Positions 14,869 through 23,502 of a DNA stretch of 64,000 nt are shown in pieces. The stretch spans positions 1,113,001 through 1,177,000 of the forward strand of contig NC_014816.1 in assembly GCF_000175215.2 (NCBI RefSeq), read 5' to 3'. A model generated the notes under the pieces. The model did not search any database, had not been told where the DNA came from, and was given only the letters and a program-made list of their open reading frames with translations. The number at the start of each line of letters is the position of its first letter. Position 1 is the stretch's first letter. A program made the translations under genes and the position numbers. The stretch comes from Asticcacaulis excentricus CB 48 (GTDB taxonomy: Bacteria; Pseudomonadota; Alphaproteobacteria; Caulobacterales; Caulobacteraceae).

Positions 14869-17091
14869 ATGGAATGCTTCAAAACCGAACTCGACGCCGA
14901 TGGCATCCTGCTCTGCACCTTCGATGTGCCGGGCAAGACCATGAACACCTTTACCAAACAGGCCTTGGCCGACCTGCAGGCCATTGCCGAACGCGCCAAA
15001 ACCGACGCTGAGGTCAAGGGCGTGGTGATCACGTCGGGCAAGACGACCGGCTTCTGCGCCGGGGCCGACCTTGAAGAAATGCTGGGCGGGGCGTGGGAAG
15101 CCAAGTCAGACCCGAACGATCCCGAGGGCGCGTTGAAGGCGGGTTTTGCCGCCGCCTTTGAGATGAACCGCGTCTATCGTCAACTGGAAACCTGCGGCAA
15201 GCCGGTGGCCGTAGCGCTCAACGGCCTGGCGCTGGGTGGCGGTCTGGAACTGGCGCTCGCCTGTCACTACCGCGTGCTGAACGACGGTCCAAAGACGCAA
15301 GTGGGCCTGCCGGAAATCAAGATCGGCCTCTTCCCCGGCGGTGGTGGTTCGCAACGACTGACGCGCCTGATCGGGGCGCAGGCCGCGCTTATGGCCATGT
15401 CAGAAGGCAAGAGCTTCAAGCCGAAGGACGCCCTGTCCGCCGGTATTGTGCATGAGGTGGTGCCGGTCGGTCAGGAGATCGAGGCGGCCAAGAACTGGAT
15501 CAAGACCAAGGGAGACCCCGTCGCCCTGTGGGATAAGAAGGACTACAAGCTTCCCGGTGGCGGACCCTACCATCCGGCGGGCGCGCAAATCTTCATTATG
15601 GCAAATGCCCTGCTACGTAAGCAGTCCTATGGCAACTATCCCGCCGTGGTGAACCTGATGCGCGCCGTCTATGAAGGCCTGCAACTGCCTTTCGACAGCG
15701 CCATAAAGGTCGAAAGCCGCTACTTCGTCAACACCCTGCAAACCCCGCAGGCCAAGGCGATGATCCGCACCTTCTTCTTCTCCATGCAGCAACTGGGCAA
15801 GGGCTCCGGCCGTCCGGCAGGCGTGGAAAAGACCGACCCGAAGCAGGTGGCGGTTCTGGGCGCTGGCATGATGGGGGCGGGGATTGCCTATGTCTCGGCG
15901 CAGGCCGGTATCCGCGTCATCCTGATCGACCGCGATCAGGCCGCTGCCGACAAGGGCAAGGCGCACTGCGAAGGTCTGGTCAAAAAAGCCGTATCGCGCG
16001 GCAAGATGACCCAGGAAAGGGCGCAGGCCCTCCTCGACCTGATCGTGGCGACACCGGACTACACGCAGATTGCCGGTTCCGATCTGGTGGTCGAAGCGGT
16101 GTTCGAAAACACCGAACTGAAGGAAAAGGTCACCAAGGACGCCGAGGCCAAGCTCTATACGGGCGATAAGGCCGAGACGGCGATCTTTGGCACCAATACC
16201 TCGACCATCCCCATCTCGCTGCTTGCCAAGGCTTCGGTCGATGCCTCGAAATTCATCGGCATCCACTTCTTCTCGCCGGTGGACAAGATGATGCTGGTCG
16301 AAATCATCCGCGGCAAGGAGACGTCGGACGAGACTCTGGCTAAGGCTATCGACTACGTGCTCAAGATCCGTAAGACGCCGATCGTCGTCAATGATGCGCG
16401 CTTCTTCTACGCCAACCGCTGCTTCATCCCGTTCACCGCCGAAGGCCTGCACCTGTGGGCCGAAGGCTATGCCCCGGCGCTCATCGACAATGTCGGTCGG
16501 GCCACGGGTATGCCACGCGGGCCGCTGGAGATGATGGACGATGTGGCGCTCGACCTTTTGGTCAAGATCACCTCTGAAACCGCCAAGGCGATGGGCGACG
16601 CCTATGTGCCCATCCCCGGCGAAAAGGAGGTGGCGCAGATGGTCGCCGACGGGCGTCTGGGCCGCAAGAACGGCAAGGGCTTCTACGACTATCCGGAAGC
16701 GGGGGGTAATAAGAGCCTGTGGCCGGGTCTATCGGACAAGTTCACGCCCACCATCACCGATTCGACGCCGGAGCTGGCCGAAGATATCCGCAAGCGCCTG
16801 CTTTATATTCAGGCGGTGACGGCGGCGCGCTGCTTCGAGGAGGGTGTCATCAGCGACCCACGCGAAGCCGATGTCGGCTCGATCCTCGGCTGGGGCTTTG
16901 CGCCGTGGTCGGGCGGGATCGTCTCGCTGATCGACGCCATCGGTACGGCGAAGTTTGTCGAGGAACTGGACGAACTGACGGTCAAATACGGTGACCGCTT
17001 TAACCCGCCGCAATTGTTGCGTGATATGGCGGCGAAGGGCGAAACCTTCTACGGACGGTTCGGAAAGACCGATTCAGCCAAGGCAGCGTAA
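14869..17091 (+). CDS. Fatty acid oxidation multifunctional enzyme (enoyl-CoA hydratase / 3-hydroxyacyl-CoA dehydrogenase)
   Basis: A 740-residue two-enzyme fusion of the FadB/FadJ type. The N-terminal crotonase domain (about 1-300) shows the oxyanion-hole region GFCAGADLEEM and the catalytic Glu region LGLPEIKIGLFPGGGGSQRL. The central NAD-binding motif is LGAGMMGAGIAYVSAQAG, followed by HFFSPVDKMMLVEII with the catalytic His/Glu pair, then the C-terminal dehydrogenase repeat. Start 14869 has GAGGGAG eight bases upstream. It converts enoyl-CoA to 3-ketoacyl-CoA, which the thiolase upstream then cleaves. A terminator at 17114-17143 closes the operon. Confidence 0.93.
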   Translation: MECFKTELDADGILLCTFDVPGKTMNTFTKQALADLQAIAERAKTDAEVKGVVITSGKTTGFCAGADLEEMLGGAWEAKSDPNDPEGALKAGFAAAFEMNRVYRQLETCGKPVAVALNGLALGGGLELALACHYRVLNDGPKTQVGLPEIKIGLFPGGGGSQRLTRLIGAQAALMAMSEGKSFKPKDALSAGIVHEVVPVGQEIEAAKNWIKTKGDPVALWDKKDYKLPGGGPYHPAGAQIFIMANALLRKQSYGNYPAVVNLMRAVYEGLQLPFDSAIKVESRYFVNTLQTPQAKAMIRTFFFSMQQLGKGSGRPAGVEKTDPKQVAVLGAGMMGAGIAYVSAQAGIRVILIDRDQAAADKGKAHCEGLVKKAVSRGKMTQERAQALLDLIVATPDYTQIAGSDLVVEAVFENTELKEKVTKDAEAKLYTGDKAETAIFGTNTSTIPISLLAKASVDASKFIGIHFFSPVDKMMLVEIIRGKETSDETLAKAIDYVLKIRKTPIVVNDARFFYANRCFIPFTAEGLHLWAEGYAPALIDNVGRATGMPRGPLEMMDDVALDLLVKITSETAKAMGDAYVPIPGEKEVAQMVADGRLGRKNGKGFYDYPEAGGNKSLWPGLSDKFTPTITDSTPELAEDIRKRLLYIQAVTAARCFEEGVISDPREADVGSILGWGFAPWSGGIVSLIDAIGTAKFVEELDELTVKYGDRFNPPQLLRDMAAKGETFYGRFGKTDSAKAA

Positions 17092-17113
17092 CCCGTCTCA
17101 AAAGGGGCTGTTG

Positions 17114-17143
17114 AAAGAGGGAGCCAATTAGGCTCCCTCTTTT
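17114..17143 (+). terminator. Terminator of the beta-oxidation operon
   Basis: AAAGAGGGAGCC (17114-17125) pairs perfectly with GGCTCCCTCTTT (17131-17142) around a five-base loop, then T. It starts 23 bases after the stop of the multifunctional enzyme gene. Confidence 0.85.
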
Positions 17144-17160
17144 GTGTTGGGAGAGGTGCG

Positions 17161-17763
17161 TTGAAACATCTGGTAATCTTTTTGCACGGGGTGGGATCGT
17201 GCGGTGCGGACATGATCGGTCTGGGGCGGCACTGGGCCGAGGCCTTGCCGGACACGATATTTGCCGCGCCTGACGGACCCGATCCGTTTGATATCTATGC
17301 GCAAGCCAGTGGTCGGCAGTGGTTTTCGCTCAAGGGTGTGACGGCGGACAACAGAGCGCAACGGATTGTCGAGGCGCGTGAGGCCTTTGATAAGACCTTG
17401 CGCGCCGTCATGGCCGAACGCGGGATAGACGATCCAGCGCGGGTGGCGTTGGTTGGGTTTTCGCAAGGGTCGATCATGGCGCTCGACGCCGCGGTCAGTG
17501 GACGCTGGCCTATGGCGGCGGTGGTCGCCTTTTCCGGCCGCCTGTCTTCGCCGTTACCGTGGACGCTCGCGGCCACACCTATCCGGCTGGTGCACGGCGA
17601 TCAGGACGAGGTGATCCCCTTTGCCGAAACCCTCGAGGCGGCAGAGCGTCTTCTCGCAGCGGGCTTCAGCGCCGACGCCCATATTCTCAAGGGGTTGGGC
17701 CACAGTATCAATGCCCCCGGCTCGCGTTTAGGGCGCGATTTTCTAGTGGGGGCTCTGAGTTAG
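17161..17763 (+). CDS. Alpha/beta hydrolase, phospholipase/carboxylesterase family
   Basis: A 200-residue serine esterase of the family pfam calls Abhydrolase_2. The catalytic triad is visible: Ser in VGFSQGSIMAL near residue 102, Asp in HGDQDEVIPF, His in GLGHSINA near the end; VIFLHGVGS forms the oxyanion-hole region. The start is a TTG at 17161, 18 bases after the terminator, with GGGAGAGG upstream. The substrate is probably a short acyl ester. The 3' end overlaps the convergent bolA gene by 4 bases. Confidence 0.88.
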   Translation: MKHLVIFLHGVGSCGADMIGLGRHWAEALPDTIFAAPDGPDPFDIYAQASGRQWFSLKGVTADNRAQRIVEAREAFDKTLRAVMAERGIDDPARVALVGFSQGSIMALDAAVSGRWPMAAVVAFSGRLSSPLPWTLAATPIRLVHGDQDEVIPFAETLEAAERLLAAGFSADAHILKGLGHSINAPGSRLGRDFLVGALS

Positions 17764-18032
17764 GCCTCTTCCGGCGTCAGGGTCTGCATCGATAAGGCGT
17801 GGACCGGGCCGCTCAGTTCTTCACGCAGGGCCGCATTGACGGCGCGTTGACGGGCAACGCGCGTCTGACCGCGAAACGCCTCCGAGACAATCAAGACGGA
17901 AAAGTGACTTTCGCCCCCTTCACGCGCGCCCGAATGCCCTTTATGCTTGTCGCTATCGTCAGTGACTTCCAGACGAAGCGGGGCGAAGGCCGCCGTCAGT
18001 TTGGTCTCGATGTTCTCGCGTGTTTTACCCAT
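17760..18032 (-). CDS. BolA family protein
   Basis: A 90-residue BolA-type protein. The class II KH-like fold shows DDSDKHKGHSGA near the middle, with the conserved His that can share a [2Fe-2S] cluster with a monothiol glutaredoxin, and SFRG-like AFRGQTRVARQRAVNAAL near the C-terminus. BolA proteins act in iron-sulfur trafficking and envelope/stress regulation. It is divergent from the J-domain gene, a neighbour pair seen in many Alphaproteobacteria. Confidence 0.9.
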   Translation of the reverse strand: MGKTRENIETKLTAAFAPLRLEVTDDSDKHKGHSGAREGGESHFSVLIVSEAFRGQTRVARQRAVNAALREELSGPVHALSMQTLTPEEA

Positions 18033-18119
18033 AATTTAACCTCATAAGGGCTTTATAGAGGCCCGACTCCGACCTATATGGTCGGTTTGCGTAAAGTTCA
18101 AAGGGTCGCGTTCGAAATC

Positions 18120-18788
18120 ATGAGCGAAGGGTACAAGTACAAGCCGAAGTTTGGTCTGGACATGCGTATTCGCCCGCCCAAGGAGGGCGAGGTGAATGGC
18201 AAGCGTCCCGAAGACGATGTGCTGTCGCTGAAGCCGGGTCAGGTGCGTTGCGAATGGCCGGAATGCCATCGCGCGGCCACGGCCAAGGCCCCGAAGTCGC
18301 GTGAAATGATGAACGAATACTATAACTTCTGTCAGGCGCACGCGGGCGAGTACAACAAGAACTGGAACTTCTTTGCCGGAATGTCCGAAGGCGAGGCCAA
18401 GGCGCACCGCGAAGCGACGATGACCGGTGGCCGCCCTACCTGGGCCTTCCGCGCCTCGGCCGCGTCGCGCGAAGCGGCGGCCTTTAGCGCCGGACGCACC
18501 AAGGGGGCGGGCATGTACGATCCGCACTCAGTGTTCGGGGCCGGAGCCGCGCCGCGCAAGCCGGGTGAAGACGCGCCGATCCAGCGTCAGTTCGGCAAGA
18601 TCGAGCGCGGGGCGTATGCCGATCTTGATCTTGAGGTCGGGGCCGAGCCGGAAAAGGTGCGCGCCGCCTATACCGAACTGCTGAAGCGCTGCCACCCGGA
18701 CAATAATGGCGGCGACCGTTCCGCGGAGGACAAGCTCCAACGCGTGATCAAGGCCTACAAAGTTCTCAAAAAAATGGGCCTTGCTTAA
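18120..18788 (+). CDS. J-domain (DnaJ-like) protein
   Basis: A 222-residue protein with an unusual layout: the J domain is at the C-terminus (about 165-220), with the HPD tripeptide in LLKRCHPDNNGGDRS. The N-terminal part contains a Cys pair region (RCEWPECHRAA and FCQAHAGEYNKNWNFFAGM) that could bind metal and is conserved in alphaproteobacterial homologues as I know them. It should stimulate a DnaK-type chaperone for a particular client. ATG 18120 (MSEGYKYK) is preferred over 18078 because homologues start there; no strong ribosome site is seen for either. Confidence 0.85.
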   Translation: MSEGYKYKPKFGLDMRIRPPKEGEVNGKRPEDDVLSLKPGQVRCEWPECHRAATAKAPKSREMMNEYYNFCQAHAGEYNKNWNFFAGMSEGEAKAHREATMTGGRPTWAFRASAASREAAAFSAGRTKGAGMYDPHSVFGAGAAPRKPGEDAPIQRQFGKIERGAYADLDLEVGAEPEKVRAAYTELLKRCHPDNNGGDRSAEDKLQRVIKAYKVLKKMGLA

Positions 18789-18946
18789 ATGCCTTGAATT
18801 TGGCGATCTGGTACGTTGGCGTCACTTGGCCGTATTCATATTACGGGCTGCGTTAGCCTCCTGCCATCTCATCCAAATTGAAGGCTTTTGAGGCGAGCCA
18901 GGGTTAAAAACTTCGCACCTACGGCAAGAGGGTTAGGTAGGGGACT

Positions 18947-19396
18947 ATGGCCGAGGTCAGAACCGGTGGATGTCAGTGCGGGGCTGTGCGCTTCCGTGTC
19001 GAGGGTGAACTGGGCCACGGCTCCATTTGCCATTGCCGCATGTGCCAAAAGGCCTATGGCAATGTCTTTGCTCCGCTGGTCAGCGTGCGTGAGGCGATGC
19101 TCCTCTGGACCAAGGCCGAACCCAAACGCTTCCAAAGCTCAAACCTCGTTCAGCGTGGTTTCTGCCCTGACTGCGGGACGCCCCTGACCTACGAAGCGCC
19201 GGACGGCGTGGCGCTGTCTATCGCTGCCTTTGATGATCCCACTGACATCGCTCCGGTCATCCAGTTCGGGACCGAAGGCCGCCTGCCGTGGGTCAATGGC
19301 CTGCACAACCTGCCGGAGCGCACTACCCTTGAAGACGTCGAGGCCGCGCCGTTTCTTGATAAGCTGATCAGCCATCAGCACCCGGACCATGACTGA
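18947..19396 (+). CDS. GFA family (glutathione-dependent formaldehyde-activating enzyme-like) protein
   Basis: A 149-residue protein with the zinc-binding Cys set of the GFA fold: GGCQCGAVRF (Cys-x-Cys) near the N-terminus, ICHCRMCQKAYG (Cys-x-Cys-x2-Cys) and FCPDCGTPL (Cys-x2-Cys). The name comes from Gfa of Paracoccus, but most members have no proven activity, so a formaldehyde role should not be assumed. It stands alone between the J-domain gene and cobS. Confidence 0.85.
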   Translation: MAEVRTGGCQCGAVRFRVEGELGHGSICHCRMCQKAYGNVFAPLVSVREAMLLWTKAEPKRFQSSNLVQRGFCPDCGTPLTYEAPDGVALSIAAFDDPTDIAPVIQFGTEGRLPWVNGLHNLPERTTLEDVEAAPFLDKLISHQHPDHD

Positions 19397-19504
19397 ACCG
19401 GCGTCAAAAAAATCCGTCTCCGGCGTGTTTTAGGGTTGAGTCTTGAGGACATAGGTCTTAGCTGAAAAACGCATCCGTTTGTCCGTCCGAAAGCGTATTT
19501 TGCC

Positions 19505-20512
19505 ATGCCCGTCCTCACCTCCGATACCCTTACCGATCCGCTTCTGGGCCTTGTGCCGGACAAAAAGGTATCCCTGCGCGAGGTGTTCGGCGTCGATTCT
19601 GATATGCTGGTCCCGGCCTTTTCGACCCGCGATGAGCATGTGCCGGAAATCGACCCGTCCTACCGCTTTGATCCGCAGACGACCATCGCCATCTGCGCCG
19701 GCTTTGCCTATGACCGCCGCGTTATGGTGCAGGGTTTTCACGGCACGGGTAAGTCCACCCATATCGAGCAGATCGCCGCGCGGCTGAACTGGCCGCTGGT
19801 GCGCGTCAATCTCGACAGCCATGTGTCGCGTATAGACCTGATCGGCAAGGATGCCATCGTGCTCAAAGACGGTCAGCAGGTCACCGAGTTCAAGGAAGGC
19901 ATCCTGCCGTGGTCGCTGCAACGGCCTGTGGCGCTGGTGTTCGACGAATACGATGCCGGGCGTCCGGACGTGATGTTCGTGATTCAGCGTGTGCTTGAGG
20001 CGCAGGGCCGCCTGACGCTGCTGGATCAGAACAAGGTTATCCGCCCCAACAGCTTCTTCCGTCTGTTTGCCACCACCAACACCATCGGTCTGGGCGACAC
20101 CACCGGGCTTTATCACGGCACGCAGCAGATCAATCAGGGTCAGATGGACCGCTGGTCGATCGTTACCACGCTCAACTATCTCAGCCACGAGGCCGAGGTG
20201 GAGATCGTTCTGGCCAAGCTGCCGGAGTTCGACACGCCGGAGCGCAAGAGCCTGATCGACGCCATGGTGCGCGTCGCCGACCTGACGCGTTCGGCGTTTG
20301 CAAATGGCGATATTTCCACGGTGATGTCGCCGCGTACCGTCATCACCTGGGCGCAAAATACGCTGATCTTTGGCAATGACCCGGAGGTGGCCTTCCGCCT
20401 GACCTTCCTCAACAAGTGCGATGAGCTGGAGCGTCCGACTCTGGCGGAATTCTATCAGCGCAGCTTTGGCGCGGATGTGAAGGAAAGCGCCCTCAAGGTG
20501 AAGGTGATCTAG
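19505..20512 (+). CDS. cobS: Cobaltochelatase CobS-like AAA+ ATPase
   Basis: A 335-residue MoxR/CobS-type AAA+ protein. Walker A is QGFHGTGKSTH near residue 84, Walker B is ALVFDEYDAG, sensor 1 is FRLFATTNT. An N-terminal CobS extension precedes the ATPase. With CobT (next gene) it forms the ATP-driven part of the aerobic cobaltochelatase that inserts cobalt into hydrogenobyrinate diamide together with CobN. CobN is not in this window, and in alphaproteobacteria cobST are often kept beside bolA and J-domain genes rather than with other cob genes, so another metal-chelatase-like role is possible. Confidence 0.92.
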   Translation: MPVLTSDTLTDPLLGLVPDKKVSLREVFGVDSDMLVPAFSTRDEHVPEIDPSYRFDPQTTIAICAGFAYDRRVMVQGFHGTGKSTHIEQIAARLNWPLVRVNLDSHVSRIDLIGKDAIVLKDGQQVTEFKEGILPWSLQRPVALVFDEYDAGRPDVMFVIQRVLEAQGRLTLLDQNKVIRPNSFFRLFATTNTIGLGDTTGLYHGTQQINQGQMDRWSIVTTLNYLSHEAEVEIVLAKLPEFDTPERKSLIDAMVRVADLTRSAFANGDISTVMSPRTVITWAQNTLIFGNDPEVAFRLTFLNKCDELERPTLAEFYQRSFGADVKESALKVKVI

Positions 20513-20645
20513 GTGCATCCCTTCCTGACTGCGGGGAGGGAGGTCCACGAAGTGGTGGGTGGGGCAAGCCACGCAAAGACTGCCCCCTCCGGCGAGACAA
20601 GCTCGCCACCTCCCCCGTTTCACAGGGGAGGATAAGAGGAAACCA
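20513..20645. repeat. Intergenic palindromic repeat cluster (REP-like)
   Basis: The cobS-cobT gap is packed with palindromes: GGCGAG/CTCGCC around ACAAG (20591-20607) and CCTCCCC/GGGGAGG (20609-20631), preceded by a GGGGAGGGAGG stretch that can pair with CCCCCTCC. The CCTCCCC/GGGGAGG arms recur at 12475-12498. This looks like a mobile intergenic palindrome family; being between two coupled genes it may also affect mRNA stability. The cobT ribosome site lies just after it. Confidence 0.5.
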
Positions 20646-22511
20646 ATGGCCAAGCCCGTTACCGTTCTGTCCGATCCGTTTCGCAAGGCGCTGATCCATT
20701 CGACGCGCGCCCTGGCGGAAGACCCAGACCTCGAAGTCGTCTTCGGACCGGACGGACCGCGTCTGGATGGCCGCAAGCTGGTCCTGCCCAATCCGCCGCG
20801 CGACCTAAACGCCCGTCTTTCTGCCACCGTGCGCGGGCAGGCAGACCGGCTGGCGCTAAAGGTGGCGCATCACGACGCCGCCATCCACGTCCGTGCCCGG
20901 CCTGTCGATACGGCGGGCGCCGAAGCCTTTGACGTGCTGGAAGAAGCGCGGCTTGAGGCCATCGGGGCCAATGCCATGGGCGGGGTGCGCAAAAATCTGC
21001 GCGCGGCGCTTCAGTCTGATCTCGACCGAAGCGGTTTGGGGCGCAAGGAAGAAAAGTCCGAACTCAATCTGGCCGACATTCTGGGTCTGATTGCGCGTGA
21101 AATACTTACCGGTGATCCTGTGCCGAACGAGGCGCAGCGGGTAGTCAATCTTCTGCGCGACGAGATCGAGCACAAGACAGGGCAGGGTCTGAACGAACTG
21201 GCGGAGCTGATCGCTGATCAGAAGGCCTTTACGCAAAAGGCGCGCGAGGTGTTGCGGGCGCTGGACCTCACCGACGATTCGCAAGACGCCAAAGAAGAAG
21301 AAACGAACGACGAGGGCGAGGACGAGCCGTCCGAAGGCAATGACCCGTCGGCTGAGGCCGAAGAGGATGCTGAGGATCAGGACGATTCGCAGCCGCAACA
21401 GGAAGAAGAACCCACTGGTGGCGACGATCAGTCCCAGACCGGCGACGAGGACTTCACCCAGATGTCGGGCGATCCGCAGTCTCTGGCCGAAGGCTCCGCC
21501 GATGAGGTCGTCGATGGCGAGGCCGCCGAGGCCAGCCAGATGCAGACCCCCAATGCGGGCGGTGAGCGCAAGGACTATGACGTTTTCACCAAGGCCTATG
21601 ATGAGGTCATCAACGCCGAAGACCTGTGCGATCCCGAAGAATTGGAGCGGCTTCGCGGCTTCCTCAATCAGCAACTGGCCAATCTGTCGAATGTCGTCGC
21701 CCGCCTAGCCAATCGGCTGCAACGCCGCCTGATGGCCCAGCAGAGCCGGTCCTGGAATTTCGACCTCGAAGAGGGCGTGCTGGATGCCTCGCGCCTGACG
21801 CGGGTGATCATCGACCCCAGTGCGCCCTTGTCGTTCAAGCAGGAAAAGGACACCGAGTTCCGCGACACAGTCGTCACGCTTCTGCTCGACAATTCAGGCT
21901 CGATGCGCGGGCGGCCGATCATGGTCGCGGCCATCTGCGCCGACGTGTTGGCGCGAACGCTGGAACGCTGTGGCGTGAAGGTCGAGATTCTAGGCTTTAC
22001 CACTAAGGCGTGGAAAGGCGGGCAATCGCGCGAACAGTGGGTGCGCGAAGGTAAGCCGGCGGCGCCGGGACGCCTTAATGACCTCAGACACATCATCTAT
22101 AAGGCCGCGGATAATCCGTGGCGTCGGGCCAACAAAAACCTCGGCCTGATGATGCGCGAAGGCCTGTTGAAAGAGAATATCGACGGCGAGGCCCTGCAAT
22201 GGGCCTATACGCGCCTCTTGGGGCGGCCGGAGTCGCGCCGCATTCTGATGGTCATATCCGACGGCGCGCCGGTCGATGATTCGACCCTCAGCGTCAATTC
22301 GGGCCACTATCTCGAAAACCACCTGCGCAAGGTCATCACCGACATCGAAGGGGCCGGGCGCGTGGAACTGGCGGCCATAGGTATTGGCCACGACGTGACG
22401 CGCTATTACCGCCGGGCCATGACGCTGATTGATGTCGAGCAACTGGGCGGGGCGCTGATCGAGAAGCTGGCTGAACTGTTCGATGAAAAGGCCGCCGCAC
22501 GGCGGCGATAA
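20646..22511 (+). CDS. cobT: Cobaltochelatase CobT-like protein with VWA domain
   Basis: A 621-residue partner of CobS. The N-terminal domain (about 1-200) is CobT-specific, followed by a very acidic linker of roughly 100 residues (EEETNDEGEDEPSEG), and a C-terminal von Willebrand A domain with the MIDAS motif LLDNSGSMRGRP near residue 416 and MVISDGAPVDD later. The acidic linker and MIDAS are usual for CobT. It forms ring complexes with CobS that drive metal insertion. ATG 20646 follows AGAGGA; the frame upstream lies in the repeat region. Confidence 0.92.
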   Translation: MAKPVTVLSDPFRKALIHSTRALAEDPDLEVVFGPDGPRLDGRKLVLPNPPRDLNARLSATVRGQADRLALKVAHHDAAIHVRARPVDTAGAEAFDVLEEARLEAIGANAMGGVRKNLRAALQSDLDRSGLGRKEEKSELNLADILGLIAREILTGDPVPNEAQRVVNLLRDEIEHKTGQGLNELAELIADQKAFTQKAREVLRALDLTDDSQDAKEEETNDEGEDEPSEGNDPSAEAEEDAEDQDDSQPQQEEEPTGGDDQSQTGDEDFTQMSGDPQSLAEGSADEVVDGEAAEASQMQTPNAGGERKDYDVFTKAYDEVINAEDLCDPEELERLRGFLNQQLANLSNVVARLANRLQRRLMAQQSRSWNFDLEEGVLDASRLTRVIIDPSAPLSFKQEKDTEFRDTVVTLLLDNSGSMRGRPIMVAAICADVLARTLERCGVKVEILGFTTKAWKGGQSREQWVREGKPAAPGRLNDLRHIIYKAADNPWRRANKNLGLMMREGLLKENIDGEALQWAYTRLLGRPESRRILMVISDGAPVDDSTLSVNSGHYLENHLRKVITDIEGAGRVELAAIGIGHDVTRYYRRAMTLIDVEQLGGALIEKLAELFDEKAAARRR

Positions 22512-22554
22512 GACCACCGCTGCCTTATGGAGAGGGTGGCCAAACGGAGTTCTC

Positions 22555-23502
22555 ATGCGATTGGTCTTGTTGTTCTCTGCCCTGCTGACCACCGCGGCTT
22601 TGGCCGGTCCCGTGCCTTATCAGGGCGGCACGCGGGTCAGCTTCACTCCCTTGCCGGCGGTCAGCGGTGCACCGGCGCAAAAGGCCCGCTATGTTGGCGG
22701 CTATGAGGTCAAAGGAGAGGGCACGTCCTGGCTGACCGGCCTGTCCGATTTGGTCGTCAAACCGGGTAAGGACGGGGTGATGATCGACGCCATCGGCGAT
22801 TACGGCAGCCGTGCGCGCTTCACCCTGCCGGTACGCGGCACAGAAGGCCCGCTGAGCGTAGAGATGTTGCGCGCGGCCGACGGCAAGCCCTTTGGCAACA
22901 AGTCGCTGTCTGATGCCGAAGACATGTCCGTCGATCCGCGCGATGGCTCGGTCTATGTCTCGTTTGAAGGCGATGCGCGCGTAATGCGCTATGGCCCCGA
23001 TCTGGGCGGGCCGGGTGAGCGCCTGCCGCTGACTGGCCTGCCCGCCCTTCCGTCGAATGAAGGGCTTGAGGCGCTTACGTTGCACCTTTCTACAAAGGGA
23101 GTGGCATCGCTGATTCTGGGGGCCGAGGTTGGCGGCTTCTGGAGGTGCGCACTCGATTCCTACAGATGCGAGACGCTCACCGGGCCGACCACGCCGGGGT
23201 TTACTTACAAGCTGGTGTCTTTGGCCCCGCTCGATCCCGCCAGACCCGATGAGATGCTAGCTCTCTACCGCTTCTATCTGCCCGTGGTAGGAGCGCGTAA
23301 TGTCCTGCGTGTTTTGCGGCTTGAAGGAAATCGCCTTAAGGTGATCGATGAGATCCTGCGAATCGAGCCGCCCCTGCCTATCGACAATTATGAGGGCGTG
23401 TCGGCGGTCAAAACGCATGACGGTTATCGGCTCTATCTGATCAGTGATCCGATCGGGGACGATGACCCGACCCACCTGCTGATGTTCGATTACCGGCCCT
23501 GA
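22555..23502 (+). CDS. Secreted esterase-like activity of phytase family protein
   Basis: A 315-residue protein with a signal peptide (ALLTTAALAGPV), so periplasmic or secreted. The body fits the phytase-like beta-propeller family PF13449: GLSDLVVKPG, DAEDMSVDPRDGSVYVSFEGDARVMRYGP and the closing DNYEGVSAVKTHDGYRLYLISDP. Members are thought to be phosphatases or esterases, with little direct proof. ATG 22555 follows CGGAG; its place after cobT and before rpmB is a conserved order in Alphaproteobacteria. The stop shares bases with the next start (TGATG). Confidence 0.82.
   Translation: MRLVLLFSALLTTAALAGPVPYQGGTRVSFTPLPAVSGAPAQKARYVGGYEVKGEGTSWLTGLSDLVVKPGKDGVMIDAIGDYGSRARFTLPVRGTEGPLSVEMLRAADGKPFGNKSLSDAEDMSVDPRDGSVYVSFEGDARVMRYGPDLGGPGERLPLTGLPALPSNEGLEALTLHLSTKGVASLILGAEVGGFWRCALDSYRCETLTGPTTPGFTYKLVSLAPLDPARPDEMLALYRFYLPVVGARNVLRVLRLEGNRLKVIDEILRIEPPLPIDNYEGVSAVKTHDGYRLYLISDPIGDDDPTHLLMFDYRP

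Noticed and set aside
19430..20827. A 465-codon leftward frame opposite cobS
   Set aside because: Long only because of the high GC content; cobS on the other strand has all AAA+ motifs.
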